A program made the position numbers and the translations under genes. A stretch of DNA of 64,000 nucleotides from Tetrahymena thermophila SB210 (taxonomy: Eukaryota > Ciliophora > Oligohymenophorea > Hymenostomatida > Tetrahymenidae): assembly GCF_000189635.1 (NCBI RefSeq), contig NW_002476319.1, positions 1 to 64,000 of the forward strand, given 5' to 3'. Positions within the stretch are counted from its first letter, which is position 1; each line of letters begins with the position of its first letter. Below the pieces are notes generated by a model, which saw nothing but the letters and a program-made list of their open reading frames with translations, did no database searches and was not told the DNA's origin. This document shows, in pieces, positions 36,354 to 49,507 of the stretch.

Positions 36354-39132
36354 ATATTTGCTATTAATTTTAATTTTGCTAAGTTTTATTTATTTTAGAG
36401 TTGGGATGAACCAATTTTTTACTATTTGCCCTTCAGTTGTTTCAGCTTTTCAATTTCTATTTTCAAATTTAGATGCGAGATATTTAAAATAAACAAACTT
36501 TCTTTGAATTTTGCTTTTTTTATCAGTATAAATAAGGCAGGAAAGCGTGACTAGCGATAATTTTTAAACTAATTCTAATGCTTTTTTAGTGAGAAGCTCT
36601 CTCAAGTGTGTAAAGGACTATGCTTTTACTTACTTACTATCTATCAAATTTATTGATTTTTTGAAAACTAAATTGGTAGGGAGTAGCTCTCTCTTAATTA
36701 AATGAATTAATTTGATTTTGTTATTTGTTTAGTTTGAATTAATATTATCAATCTAATTAAAAATTTGCTCAACACAAAGAATATCTCAAGTGAATAGTTA
36801 TTAAGATTTTTGTTTGTAAAAAAATTTGTTTGATTGATTAAAACATAAATACAAATAAATACATAAAATTTTCATACATCAATACAAACAAAAAAATACA
36901 CGCACAATCAAAATCAAATAAATTAATAAATTAATTAATAAGCAATAATTGATTTAATTGAAATTTGATTTTTTATTGTATTGTATTGTATTGAATTACT
37001 ATTACTTTCTCAGGACCTTTCATTTTTCATTAATAAAATATAATGAATTTAATTAATAAAAACAAGGAACAAACTATTTTATGCAAAAAATAAAAGGCAT
37101 TCCAAGAAATACTTTAACAAAAACAAAATTTAATCAACTTGAATGCCATTTTTTTAAGATGTTCAGTATAATACAAGGAAAAGATACTCTGAATTTAAAC
37201 TAAATATAAAAATAAACCATGACTGATATGCAGTCCTAAATTTAATCTATTTGTTTTTTTCATTATTTTTAGAAAAACCACTGAATTTATAAAATTTTTG
37301 ATAGATTCTTATAATTTTTAAGACTTAATGCAGATTATTCTTTATGTAAATTTTATCTTTCCAAAAAATTTTCAAAAAAAGAAGTTGTTAGGATTTATTA
37401 CTTAATTCAAAATTTATGCAGATTTTCCTCAATATTTAATTATTTTCTCTTGTTTCTTATTTTTTATTTGATAAGGAGGATTCGATGCTTTGAATTTAAA
37501 CTTGATTGGTCTTTTTTAAAAAGTATATATATTGTTCATTCCTTCTTCTTAAATTTAACACATTTCATTTTCCATAGTATTAAATTTAATGCAAACAAAA
37601 ACAAACAACCCTTTGCCTCAATATCAATTTTTAAATAAAAGACAGAATTTTATGAATCCTTCTTATTTTTAGAAATACAATGAAATTAAAGATTTCATTT
37701 CTTTATTTGTTTATTTATTTATTTAAAACTGACTGAATGCTTCAAGACTTTTATATAATTAATAAAACATTAATTTTATTTTTGATTTAAATTTTAAATT
37801 AGTATTCTATTTTATTGTTGGTTTACTATGCTTAATTTAATTTCTGTTTTAGAAAGTTTTTCAAAAATATTTTTTAGAGTTTTATTTTGACAATATAATT
37901 TTTTAAATTTCAATAAAAAAAATTAAATTAAATCTTAATTTTACAATTTCATTTTGAATAATTAAAAAATGAAAATCATATTTTAAATAATAAAAAAACT
38001 AATTTATGAAAATTAAATATTTTAGGTGTTTATTCTAATTGAATAATTAAGTAATTGTTAATAATTTATGAGCTAGCACAATATTTGTTATAATTAAAAA
38101 ATGTAAAAAAACATAGAGTGTAATTTAGTTAAATAACTTAGCTTTTTGTGAAGATTCTACTCGAAAATGATTGATTTTGACTGCCTAATAGCGATATCAG
38201 CATTTAAAATAGAAAGTTTTCATGCAAATAAAAAGAATTTTAGAATATAAAAATAAAGCAATTTTTTATATTAGAGAAGAACAATTAAAATAAAATATAA
38301 TTCCTATTCATTAAAATTCAGTTTTTAATATTAAATTTACGCTAAAATAATTAGAGAATAAAAGCCCTAATAAATATTATTGAGTTTGGCGTAAACAAGA
38401 AGGAAAAAAGGGATTTCATCTTAATAAATTAATTGAAGAAAGATAGTAAATAAAATATTATATTTAGATTTCGTTGATCAAGAAGTAGCATTGCTCATAT
38501 TTTAGTGTTTGTTGTTGATAGACCCAATATTTTAAGTAAATTAATATTTAAAGAAATTATCTATTTGGATAAACTCGAAAAGCAATAATGAGGAGAGATA
38601 ATCGATCATGTGCTTAAACGTTTACAGTAAATATTTTTCTAATTTTTATTACAGCAACAATTTACAGAAATAATTTTGTAGATATATTCTTGTGCTCAAA
38701 TTTAGCTATGAAATTGTTTTATTTCTGATTATTATAATTTATTTTCAATATTCAATCTGATTGATTATTAAAAAATTCCATAAAACGTTTTTCAAAGTTG
38801 CATAAGATTACTTAGACTTAGCTGATGGAAAAAATAGGAAGATATAATAATAAATAATTGAATGCCAATTGCTTTTATTTTAGTGTGATTTATTTTATTT
38901 TAATTTAAAATATTAGTTGTAATCTGATATTCATGATATATTGAAGAAAAAATTTTGTGAATTCATAGTGAATGTTAATACTTCTGCTGAAAAAAATTAG
39001 CCATATTTTTCACTTACATCAGTATGCCAAATATATAACCCTGAACATTAAAATGACTAGTCTCCTTCTAAATATCAATAAAAAAAAATTTCATTAGAAA
39101 ACTAAAATTCCTATATTAAAAATTAAGGCAAG
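36354..39132. other. Divergent intergenic region, 2.8 kb
   Basis: Between divergent genes. It includes a stretch of less biased sequence next to the N/Q-rich gene (36380-36480, a possible upstream exon), an A-rich block at 36835-36920 and a (TTGTA)n tract at 36976-36995. No other gene signal was found. Confidence 0.6.
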
Positions 39133-40857
39133 ATGTCATCAAATTTTGATTAGGATGAAAAGTAAACTATAGCAGATGATTTTGATAAAGATAGTTATTT
39201 GATAGCTCTTAAAACAGAAAAGTCTATTGCTGTTATTTTATAATCTAAGAGCTCTGCTAAATTGTTATTAACTATGGATCTTTCAGATAAATTTACTTTA
39301 AAAAAGAATATATGCTACCATTCTTTCGTTTACAATAGGATACAAGATAATAGTTAGTTATAAGACAATATAAAAATGCTGCAATCAAAGTCAGCAAACA
39401 GTTCATAAAGATAATCTCTGTATTAAAATAATCAAGATCAGGAAGAATAAACTACAATGTCCACTACTTAAAATTCTTAATTTATACCAGAAAGCCCAGA
39501 TATTTACATATGTTTTTAGACGGGCTACATTTTAGTCATGAATAGTCTGACCAGCCACTTTTTATACAACTTCAATAATGCAAGCGAAAAAGGAGATCAA
39601 GTCTGGCATTAAAAAAAAATCACAAAAGTATGCACGATGCCAGATCAAAAAAGCTTTTTAGTGTTATTTTCAGATTCAGTTATTATGCAGTATAGCTTGA
39701 ACTCTAAGTCAGAAAATCATGCTTTTTAAGAAGAAATCCTGAAATAATTAGAATCTGTTTCCTTCTAACCTAAGAAGTTTGGTTAGTCAATACAGCGTAA
39801 GAGTTATGGTACTTACTAATATTCCTCAATTAGCGAGAAAGATTTTGTTGGATTTGCTTGCTATTATAATGACGAAGATGCATTTTGTGGGCCTCATAAG
39901 TTTTTCAAATTTAAATGCCCTTCAATTAGTGATTTTGCTATTCTACCCTATGAGCACCCTCTCTATAAATTAGTAAACGGTAAATACTCAAAAGACCCTC
40001 TTCTAGTAGCATTTTCTGGTTTAGATGGGCTCCTCAGAGTTGTTGATCTCATTAATTTTTAAGCTGTTTACTGCTTTAAAAATAATTATGGTGGTATTCA
40101 CTCTTTTTCATTTGAGAAAAATGACAGCCCTATAATCAGCTTATCCTGCTAAGATGATTCTGTTATAGTTTTAAACACTCGTCTGAACACTTATATAAGA
40201 ATAACTGGCCATATCAGTTTTGTTACTTATAGTGTATTTACACATATAACAGATGATTTAATTAGAATTACTGCAGGAAGTTATGATGGGTATATTTCTA
40301 TCACAGAAATACCCAGGAAAGATCTCGATAACCCTGAATTTTAAGATGTTAATACAGAGAGTTATCTGCCTATTAAAGTTAAATACTAAAGTAACAATGC
40401 GATCCAAATCAAGGCAAATCATTTGTAAAAAGTAAACGAAGAAGGTATTGCTTTTGTCTTAGGTTTTTCAGATTACTTCATTTCAAGCGCATTCGATGGA
40501 TGTGCTACACTTTTTAGATATAGAGAAAATATGGAAGAAATAAAATAAGAAAGCGATAGTAATTAAGAAGGGTCTTAAAGTTAAACTGATTCTTAAAACT
40601 AACCAGATCATAGAAGTTCTTAACGTATGAGCCAATCAAATAGTCAGAGCTCCCAATTAAAATATTAAAATTAAGATAGTTACCAACAACGTAAATAAAA
40701 AGATAATTATTAAAATAGTAATCCTCCTCAAAAGTATTCATCTAAAAGGCCATCTCGGAATGATCAAAACTTTGAAGAAGAGTAATAATAACCATAATAT
40801 TAGTAGTATTAATAAGAATAGAGAAAATATAGTAATTAAGAATTTAGATAAAATTGA
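39133..40857 (+). CDS. WD-repeat protein, WDR20/DMWD-like
   Basis: Single exon, 574 residues, ATG 39133-39135, TGA 40855-40857. The central part matches the WDR20/DMWD pattern: KLVNGKYSKDPLLVAFSGLD corresponds to the family's 'INGKYHKNPLLVW' region, followed by GLLRVVDLINFQAVYCFKNN, YGGIHSFSFE (family YFGGLLCVCW), DDSVIVLNTR and TGHISFVTYSVF (family GHGHKSWVSVVAFD). An N-terminal quarter (DIYICFQTGYILVMN) fits earlier blades. The last ~100 residues are Gln/Ser/Asn-rich and probably disordered. In animals and fungi these proteins bind and activate USP12/USP46-type deubiquitinases; whether that partner exists here cannot be seen. The repeats are degenerate, so the number of blades is uncertain. 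Confidence 0.82.
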
Positions 40858-41825
40858 CAAAGCTTTTATTTAAAATTTTTTATTTAAATAATCATATTAT
40901 CTTATTAACTTTGAAAGTAACTTTAAATGTACAATCTAAATACCATTTCTGTATATCTTTAGTTAAAATTTTTATCTAATTAGGCATTCAATTTCATGAT
41001 TATTTTAAAGCAAAAATAATTCCTAAAATATTTATAGAAAAAATATTATTCTATCTATTGAAACAATCCAAAATAAATTGGTTCATATTTTTCATAAAAC
41101 AAAAGAATATCACTCAAATAAATAAATAACTTCTTAGAATAGAACAAAATTCTTCTCCATAAAAATAAATTGAATTAAAGTATACTCAATAAGTGATTGA
41201 CGATTTAATAGAATCTAAACTAAATTAATTTTATTTTTTGAATTTATACAAATTTGTCGTTTTCTTTAAATAAATATAAACTTTAAAAAATAGTTTTTAT
41301 AAGTGAAATTAGTAGCTTCCAAATAATTAAAGTTTAAATAATTATTTGATTTTAAGCTGGATTAATAGATTTGATTTCCTTATATTATGTAAATTTGAAT
41401 GTAAAGTGAATTAGTTTCATAAAAAATATTACTAAAAATAAAATTTAAATCGAGAACAGTAAACAATAAATTTGAGAAACAATTTTATTTTGTAAATTAA
41501 ATTTTTTCACCAATTAAAATTTCATTAAATTTTTACTTTTTTTAAATAAAATTATATGAAATTTTTAAGAAATTCATTAAATTTTTACTATATGTTTAAA
41601 TTAAATAATATGAAATTTTTTAGAAAAAAATAAACTTTTAACCTGTTAAGAATTTAAGCAAATAAGATGAGGTGAGTTTTTATTCTAATTAATAATAATT
41701 TAGTAATAAAAACAGTTAGAATTAATTACATAAAAAGAGAACAAGCAAGAACATATATATAGAAATTAATTTAATTTTCGAAAATGATATAAAATTATAA
41801 TTTAATTAAAAACTTGCTGAAATAA
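40858..41825. other. Convergent intergenic region
   Basis: 3' UTRs of two convergent genes. At 41521-41625 a 52-bp unit starting TTCATTAAATTTTTAC occurs twice in tandem (second copy at 41573) with a few differences. No gene seen. Confidence 0.6.
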
Positions 41826-44416
41826 TCAAGCTTACTTAATCCAGCTTCCGTTACTGAAAGCCACTACTTTTTAAGTATTTTTTTGCTCCATAGTTGTAAA
41901 AACCCTACCATTATGGCAATAAGAAAGACCTTTTATTGAAGTGTTAAATAACTCTACTGGATTTCTACCAAGTCCAACAGTAAATTATAATGCTTAGCTT
42001 TCGCTTTTTAATGTAAGCACAAAGTTATTTGGAAGAGATTTCTATTGATCATATACTTAATCCCTTGAAGTTTCATCACCACCAAATACAATAATAGATC
42101 CACTGTCATTAATTTATGCAACTCCACAAGAAGGTCTGATGAGGAATTCAGAGTAAAGCAATCCAGATTCATGAGAAAGCATAACTTCTCTCCACTAGTC
42201 AAACATTGGTTCATAATACTGGATGAGATTGATCTTTGGTTAGACTGCAACACTAAAAGCGATAATATATTTATTTTTATATACACAAACACCCATCTAA
42301 GCACTTTATCCAATCATAGGTGCAATTTTTACCCATTCTAATATTAAAAAAAAATTTTATTTTTAATTTTAAGTATTTTAATCTTTAATTTACATCTATC
42401 AGATAAGTTAAGGCGTTCACACTTATCAAGAAGTTAATGTTATTAATCGAAGCCACCTAATGCATACAAAGCATTATTCAAGTAAACTAGTCCGTGAAGG
42501 AACCTAGGTACCATCATACTTGGCTTTTTTTCAAGGGTTCTGTACTTAAAGTCTACTTTATAGCATTCACTCCATACTTACATTGTCTGAGGATCAATAC
42601 CACCACATAAATACACATCACTTTTTATTATTAAAGTCTAATGAAACTCAGTTTTAAAAAATAATATTTTACCCTTAAGGAGTGATTACTGTTTGGTGGT
42701 CATTAGGAATTTTAAAGGAAATATCTAATTCTATCTTTTACCATCTTATATTAACAATCTAGTTGTCATTTACGATTGTGTTTAGATCGATGAAATATAA
42801 TTCGTTAGTTCCAGGTTAGAAATAATAAATATACTTTTGATGACAGAACTAATCAAAATAGTTCTTATTTACGATTGTCCTTGGGTTGAATGATTAATTC
42901 ATTGAAGCTTGTAATGGAGCAGCTACATTTTAATCTATATTTAAAAACAATTTATTTGAAATTTATTTAATTTTTTATTTAATTACTTGGGAATTCTTAT
43001 TTTTAAAAGCTACCCAAAAAGTCAGAATTTGGACTTGGCTTAGATGGGATGGGAACAGACTTGGGTATGTCTTATTATACTTCTTATTATTACCTTTAAG
43101 CTAGGACAGGATTATTATCACTCACTAAATATTTTTTATAGTTTAATTAATATTCTCTTAAACAAAAACAAAATTAAAATAATACAATATGGATTTTGAG
43201 ATTGTTGGATAGCTCTAGATTAATCTTGTGGAGGTAAAACATTATATTTAGTTGCTTTTATAGGACTTTAATTAACAGACACATCAAAAGGACTAGCACG
43301 GTTATTTTATTGAGGGTTTGCAATTATGTTTTAAGCAGATTTTGATAACTAATTTTAGTACATTTTATTATTCTAGTTTGTATTGAGTGGTTATTGTGAA
43401 AACTACTACTATTGAGGATTTTCATTTAGCTTTGATTAATATAGAGTATTTTAAGGTTAGTTGTAGTTGGTTGCTGTGTAAGGATTCTTATCTTCAAAAT
43501 TGAAATTTAAATCATCTTCATCATAAAAGATTTCAGAATTTTTAATACTTGCAAACTTTGCTAATTCAATATTTAAATTATAGAGTTTGCTATCATCTGT
43601 AAAGACATCTATGCTTTTCTTAGAAATTAGCTAAATGAATTACTCACATTCTTAATGGTAGTGAGCGCTCTCATCGAAAAAGTTTTCACTTAACAAACGG
43701 AGAATATATTTAAGATACTTAGGTCCATCTAATTTTTGCTTGATTGAGTGCAATTCTTGGTGTTTTTGTTAAGCAAATCCTTCAGCCATATTGAGTTCTT
43801 TTTCGAAATGAGTTCTTTTAAAGTGCAACTGCTTTCCTAGATCATTTTCTAAATTCTCAAAGTAGCTATCAATAACTTTTATGACTTTATTCTTAGCAAA
43901 TAAAATCTTTTCAGCTAAGTTTACTTAAATATTTTCTTTTTATTCCTTAGCATCGCGTAATTTTTTTAGATCAGATGCATACAATTCCTCTAATTCTTAC
44001 ACTGCTTCTTTGCATTCAGTTTGTATTTTATCTATGTTTTCTATTTCTACAGGTTAATTGTTGCTCTCTCTGCTTTTTAAATAGCTTGTAATACATTTTG
44101 GACAAAGAGGCATCAGAGATTTCTTACAAAAATTTGTAATTATCATTTCTGGATGATAAATACATTATTAACTAAAAATTTACTAAATGTTTTGCACATT
44201 TTAATTCTACTACTAAGCTACCTATGTTAATCTAGAATGAGAAAGTTTATTGTTATTTATTATAATATTCTATTGTGGACGCAACTAATTATTAGACTGA
44301 TTTAAATTGCTTTAAAAGACTAGCTAAGTATTATTTGTGCTATTCTAAGCATTGGCTAAGTAAGGATTCTACTGATAATTATCAAATATTTTATTAGGAC
44401 TGTTGTTTCTGCTCAT
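41826..44416 (-). CDS. B-box-like, coiled-coil, kelch-like protein
   Basis: ATG 44416-44414, TGA 41828-41826, with about four introns (near 43190-43145, 43000-42945, 42675-42655 and 42400-42340). After ~80 Gln/Asn-rich residues comes a possible zinc-binding B-box (CIYHPEMIITNFC ... LCPKC). A long charged helix follows, probably coiled coil (VQELEELYASDLKKLRDAKE, LLSENFFDESAHYHQECEQF). A Gln/Asn-rich linker leads to C-terminal kelch-like blades (LYLCGGIDPQTMQVWSECY, RFLHGLVYLNNALYALGGFD, GVAQINDSGSIIVFGGDE). The layout B-box, coiled coil, beta-propeller is common among ciliate 'zinc finger kelch' proteins; a RING finger is not visible. Possible roles are scaffold or ubiquitin-related, but nothing in the sequence decides this. 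Exon junctions in the kelch part are approximate. Confidence 0.82.
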
Positions 44417-45885
44417 TTTAAAAAGTAAATTTTATTCACAAATGTTTTCCTTGAACTATTCCTATTTTGATTTTGAGTGAAATGTTGTCTGAAATGTTTG
44501 GAGCTCTATATTATTAGTAAGCCTTTTTGAAAATTTTGTCTTAACTTTAATAAAACAAAGTATTAAATTTCTTAAATAATTTTTGATTTTAGTTTATTGT
44601 AAGATTTTCTTGTTGATTCCGTTGCTTTTTGTTCAGTTTATAATTTTATTTATGCATTAATAAATAAATAAATACATTAATTTGTTCATAAATATTTTTT
44701 CATTTTGAATGCAAACAAGCAAATCCAAGAGCAAATATGAATGAAAATTAGTTAATTTCATTTTTAAATTGTATCTTCAAACTATTTAATAAAAAAACAA
44801 TAAATAATAAATAAGCAATCAAAATTTTTTAGCAGCTGGATTCAAATTTTTTTTAAATTAAAAAATAATTAACTTTTTTGAAAGTTAATAAATTAATAAA
44901 TGTTAAAAAATAATTAAACATAAAATAGCAATCAAGCACAAGTAAATAGATAGATATAGATAAATTTTAATTAAAAAATTTTATAAATAAATTTTTTTTA
45001 CAAAACTAAAAGATTTCAAGTAACTAATTTATCTTAAGTTATTTGATTATAGGAATTAATATGTTTGCTTGTATTAAAATCAATTTTTTTAAATAAAAAT
45101 GTGTTTTCTTAATTTAATTTTGTAAGGAGATAAAAAATCTTAATGAATTCTGATTTGTTAAAAAAGAGTTCTAATGTAATGGATGGAATAATAAAAAATA
45201 AAAAAATCTATGAATAAAATCAAGGTTAATTAATGTATTTTTTTTAAATTTTATTATAAAATTCATAAAGATAGCATCAAGTTAAAAACTAAATATTAGA
45301 AAAAAATTATTAAATTTTATAAAAAAAAAATGAATTTCTTTTTTTAAAACAAAGAAAATTCATCAAAATACATACTTATATCTGATCACATGCATCAAAA
45401 TACAAGTCCTAAATATAAATTTTTCTACTTTGTAGCGGAATATAAAGAGTATGATGATTGTATAAATTAAATTGTGATAGAAAATATAAAAAGAAGAACA
45501 AAGGAGTTGGTAAAATATATCTATTAAAGCTGGATCTATCTATCTATATCTATGTATTTTATATCTGTTCTGATATACTTCTTATATCAATAATTTAAAT
45601 TATTATCAGACTTTTTAGAATAGATAAATTGCAAATATCGTAGCAGTATCAATCAACTCTTGTTAAAAATCTTAATAGATAAATGCAAGGGAGCTAAGAA
45701 TTTTGAAATATATTTGCACTGAATAAATAGATTAATTAATTACTACTAAATAAATTTCTTTAAAGATTATTAGTTAAAAAAAAGTAAAATAATTCGAATA
45801 ATAATTTCTAGATTAAATTAATTAATTAAATATTAAATAAATAAACAAATAGTTTGTTAGTTAGTTAGTTATTAGTATTAGCTGA
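44417..45885. other. Divergent intergenic region, 1.5 kb
   Basis: Promoter region of the kelch-like gene (left) and the MRH/TMEM198-like gene (right). Contains short tetranucleotide tracts ATCT (45537-45552) and GTTA (45856-45870). No coding or RNA gene signal. Confidence 0.65.
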
Positions 45886-48375
45886 ATGCAATTTTTTATA
45901 AAATCTTAACTAGGTAGAATCCTTCTTCTCCTCTTCATTCTCTAAACTCTTGATATAGCAAATGGAGATGGAACGCTATGCAATTAAGTATTCAATTACG
46001 ATGCTTACTTCTCTGTATCTCTCCTCAAGCAAAACACTCGTTTTTCGTACAAACTTTCAAATACTGAAGCGAGTTAGGGTAATTTTACATACAAAATGAC
46101 TGAAACTTTTACATCAATAGTAACTGATCCATTTTTTACTACTGGAACTGGATAATTTGATTTAGTTTTTAATTTCTGTTAATATGTTTCATACTATGCT
46201 AATGAAACTGCTTATTGCCCAACTTAAATGAATTCTTTGACTTAAAGCACATATGCAATGCTAGTTCCATTAGATGCTTCTGGTAATAGTTATGGAAATC
46301 CTTGCCCAAACATAATCACACCTACCTATTTAGCATCAGGCTCAAAATTCGATAATTATCATTTTGATTTGATTGACAGCGATAGACCATAAGATGGGTA
46401 CGTATATCGACAATATTTTCCTTAATAGACAATCGCATCTAATCCTGATGGCTCAAAATCAGTTCTTAATTACAATAATAGTATAACATACATTATTAGA
46501 TGCGATTCAAAAGAGAGTCAAGCTCTAAATATTAAAGGTTGGAGATACATAAAAAATGCAACATATTTCGGTATATATCTTGATACTACCTCTAAATATG
46601 GTTGTCCTACTTTACAATTATCAAAGTTATGGCAAATTCTCTCAGATAATTCAGTAATTATTTTTAAATTCAAATATTTTATTTTTTTAAATTGGTTCAT
46701 ATTTCTAATAAAATTAGAGTTCGTTCATATTATAAACAGATTTTAGTTAAATATTTACTTTAATAAAATAGATTTTCAAAAATACTTTTGCAATTAAACA
46801 TATTCAAAAAAAATTAATTAAAAATATGATTGATCATATAAACTAAATAAATTTTATTTTCAATTTTAGATTATTTTTACCATAGCAATGGTATCGATAG
46901 GAGCTGCATTATGTTTCTTTGGATTGAAACTCTACAAGCCCACTTTGTTTATCATTGGTTATATTACTGGTTTTGGTGGTATTGTTGCTATCATGGGAGA
47001 ATTCGTTATAAGATATGATAGTGATTCTATTATGGCTTATGCGTGCTTGATAATAGCTGTTCTTTTTGGTGTGCTTACTGGTTACGTTACAGTTTCACTT
47101 CCAAAGTTAGGATTCTTTGCACTAGGAATGTGGCTTGGTATTGTATTAGCACTTCTTTTTAATAATGCTTTCCTATATAAAATATAAGTTGGAAATTAGT
47201 TTGTTGTGCTTTGGATAACTATAGGTATTTTAGCTATACTTATGGGATTAATGAGCTTCTTCTTTTACAGACACTGCGTTATGGTTTGTACTGGATTTAT
47301 AGGTTCATATTGCATGATCCGTCCTTTCGGATGGATATTAGGTGATTTCCCTAATGAACTCTAAATTGCTTAAGAATTAAAATATGGCTAAATTTCTTCT
47401 GTCCCTAACTTATTTTACTTATATTTTGCACTCATTTTGCTTGTTGGTGCAATTGGTATCAAATTTTAATACAGTATGTATTTCTCTCGTAGATAGCAAG
47501 AAGAAGAAAACGATCTTTAGCTTTATCTTGCTGACCCTGATTTCATTGATTTGAATAAATCTTTGCTTGATAAAAATGACGAAGACCTAACCACAAAAGA
47601 GAAAAAAACAAAAGAAAAACTTATCCGTATGTAAAAAAATGTAGAAAAAGAAAAAAAAAGATAAGAAAGATTTATGAGAAGAGCAGATAGATTAAAAAGA
47701 CGTGAAAAGGGTGAAGATGTAAGTGAAGATTCTGAAGATTCAGATGAAGATGATGATAACTCTGAAAATGGTGGAAGCGGAAGTGATGAGGAAAAAGGTC
47801 GTAAATCAAAAAGATCTAGATCTAAATCTAAAGATTTAGGATTATTTGGTGCTATAAGTAAGACTGAATCTAGAAGAAAATCAAAAGCTAAGTCATTTAA
47901 AAAGTAAAATTCTAACTCATCAAATGAAGATAAATAATATGGAAAAGATGAAGACCATGTAGTAGAAAAGAAAGATAACAAAAAGTTTTCTAATTTGGTA
48001 AATAATTTAGATAGATAATATAAAAAATAAATAACATAATTATTTAATTAATTAAAATAGTTTGCAGGTATTAAAAAAAATAAGAAATAAGACTAAGATG
48101 AAGATGAAGAAAGAGGTATAGAAATGGATGACTTGAGTGAAAACAACTATCAAGAAACAACTAAGACTAAATCAAAAGATAACCCTAAAGATAAAAAGTA
48201 AGCAAAACAGCAAAATTCTGATGATGATGATGACCATTTTAATAACAATAATAAAAATTCAGATAAAGAAAAATCTGATCATTCTGATAATTCTGATTCT
48301 GATAATGATAAAAAAAAGAAAAAAAGTGCTAAAGATATAGCCAAGCTTGCAAAATCTCAAAAAAAGAAAAAATGA
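45886..48375 (+). CDS. MRH-like ectodomain fused to TMEM198-like 7TM protein
   Basis: ATG 45886-45888, TGA 48373-48375. Intron 46654-46869 (GTAATTATT...TTTTAG); a 63-bp stretch 47998-48060 may be a second intron but is also open, giving 757 or 736 residues. A signal peptide (GRILLLLFILQTLDIANGDG) precedes ~235 luminal residues with several Cys that end YFGIYLDTTSKYGCP, like the end of mannose-6-phosphate-receptor-homology domains. Then come about seven hydrophobic segments (IIFTIAMVSIGAALCFFGLK, LFIIGYITGFGGIVAIMGEF, YVTVSLPKLGFFALGMWLGI, VCTGFIGSYCMIRPFGWILG) of the TMEM198/DUF4203 type. The cytosolic tail is long and highly charged, with alternating acidic and basic runs (EDSEDSDEDDDNSEN, KSKRSRSKSK). 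Role unknown; glycan binding or sorting in the endomembrane system is an inference from the first domain. Confidence 0.85.
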
Positions 48376-49507
48376 ATAGATAAAATCCTATTTTGAAAAG
48401 TAGTTTAATAAATAAATAAATTAATTTTTTTCTCTTATTAGTTTGATTAAAATTAAATCTTTAACATAAATCCTGTAATTACTTGAAATTTAAAATATTT
48501 GTCGCTCAGATAAATATCATTAATATTATTAACATAATTTGTAATTGTAAAATATTATTTTCTATTATATAAATTAATTTATTAATTAAAATTATTATGT
48601 CAACAATTTATTTATTTTCATCCTCTTATAAAAAAATTTATTTTTTTCAATGAATCATTTAATAAAAATCTAAACTGAATATGAAGATATGATATGATTT
48701 GATATGAATTAATTATTTTTTATGAATTAGTTTTTAAATTTTACTTTATTTTGCTTAGATTTTAGGATTTTTAATATTTTATTCACTATTTATTGTAATT
48801 TACAGTTTTGTTAATTTTTTTCTATAAAATAATTATTTTCTGTAAATCTTCATTAATTAACTAACACTGATTATATTATCATCAGAATTCTTTTCTGAGT
48901 TAAATAAAATATGGTTTAAGAAGATATTGATTTCTGAAATGCTGAAAAAAATGTATTTTGTATTGTATAATTATTTAAATATTATAATTTAATATTATAT
49001 ATTTCATTCTCTAATTTAAGGTTTTTTTTACAATTACATTCATTTAAGTTTAGGAAAAAGAAAAGGTAAAAGTAAAAATGCATGATTTTACCCATTATAA
49101 ATTATATTTTATAAAAGAGAAAAATAACTTCAGTTTGATTAATTAATAATTCTTAAAAAATATAATTTTAAATAAAATTCATTTTTTTTCTCAATCTTCT
49201 TACTCAATCAAGAAAAATTTCAATAATTATTAAAATTTTTAATTATTTTTAAAAAAATTATAACATTTAAAATAATATGTTTGATAGATGAAAATAAATT
49301 TAATATTAATAAATTTTTGAATATTTACCATTCCTTTAAATATTGATGGTATCAAAGTTACTTTTTGTATTTTGTTAATAATTGATTCAAAAATTAATTA
49401 TATACTAAATTATTAACAATTTTTCGCAAATTATTTTTATTTTATTAGTATTTTATATAAAAAAGATATATTTATCTTGAGGAAACATTTAAATACTGCT
49501 AATTGAA
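48376..49507. other. Intergenic region, 1.1 kb
   Basis: Between two plus-strand genes: 3' UTR of the first and promoter of the second. AT-rich with no recognisable element. Confidence 0.65.

Noticed and set aside
37450-37638. 62-codon plus-strand ORF in the intergenic gap
   Set aside because: Composition is what AT-rich DNA gives by chance; no family resemblance and no splice partners were seen.
47523-47981. Minus-strand ORF of 152 codons, Ser/Leu/Phe-rich
   Set aside because: Exact antisense of the charged tail of the MRH/TMEM198-like protein.
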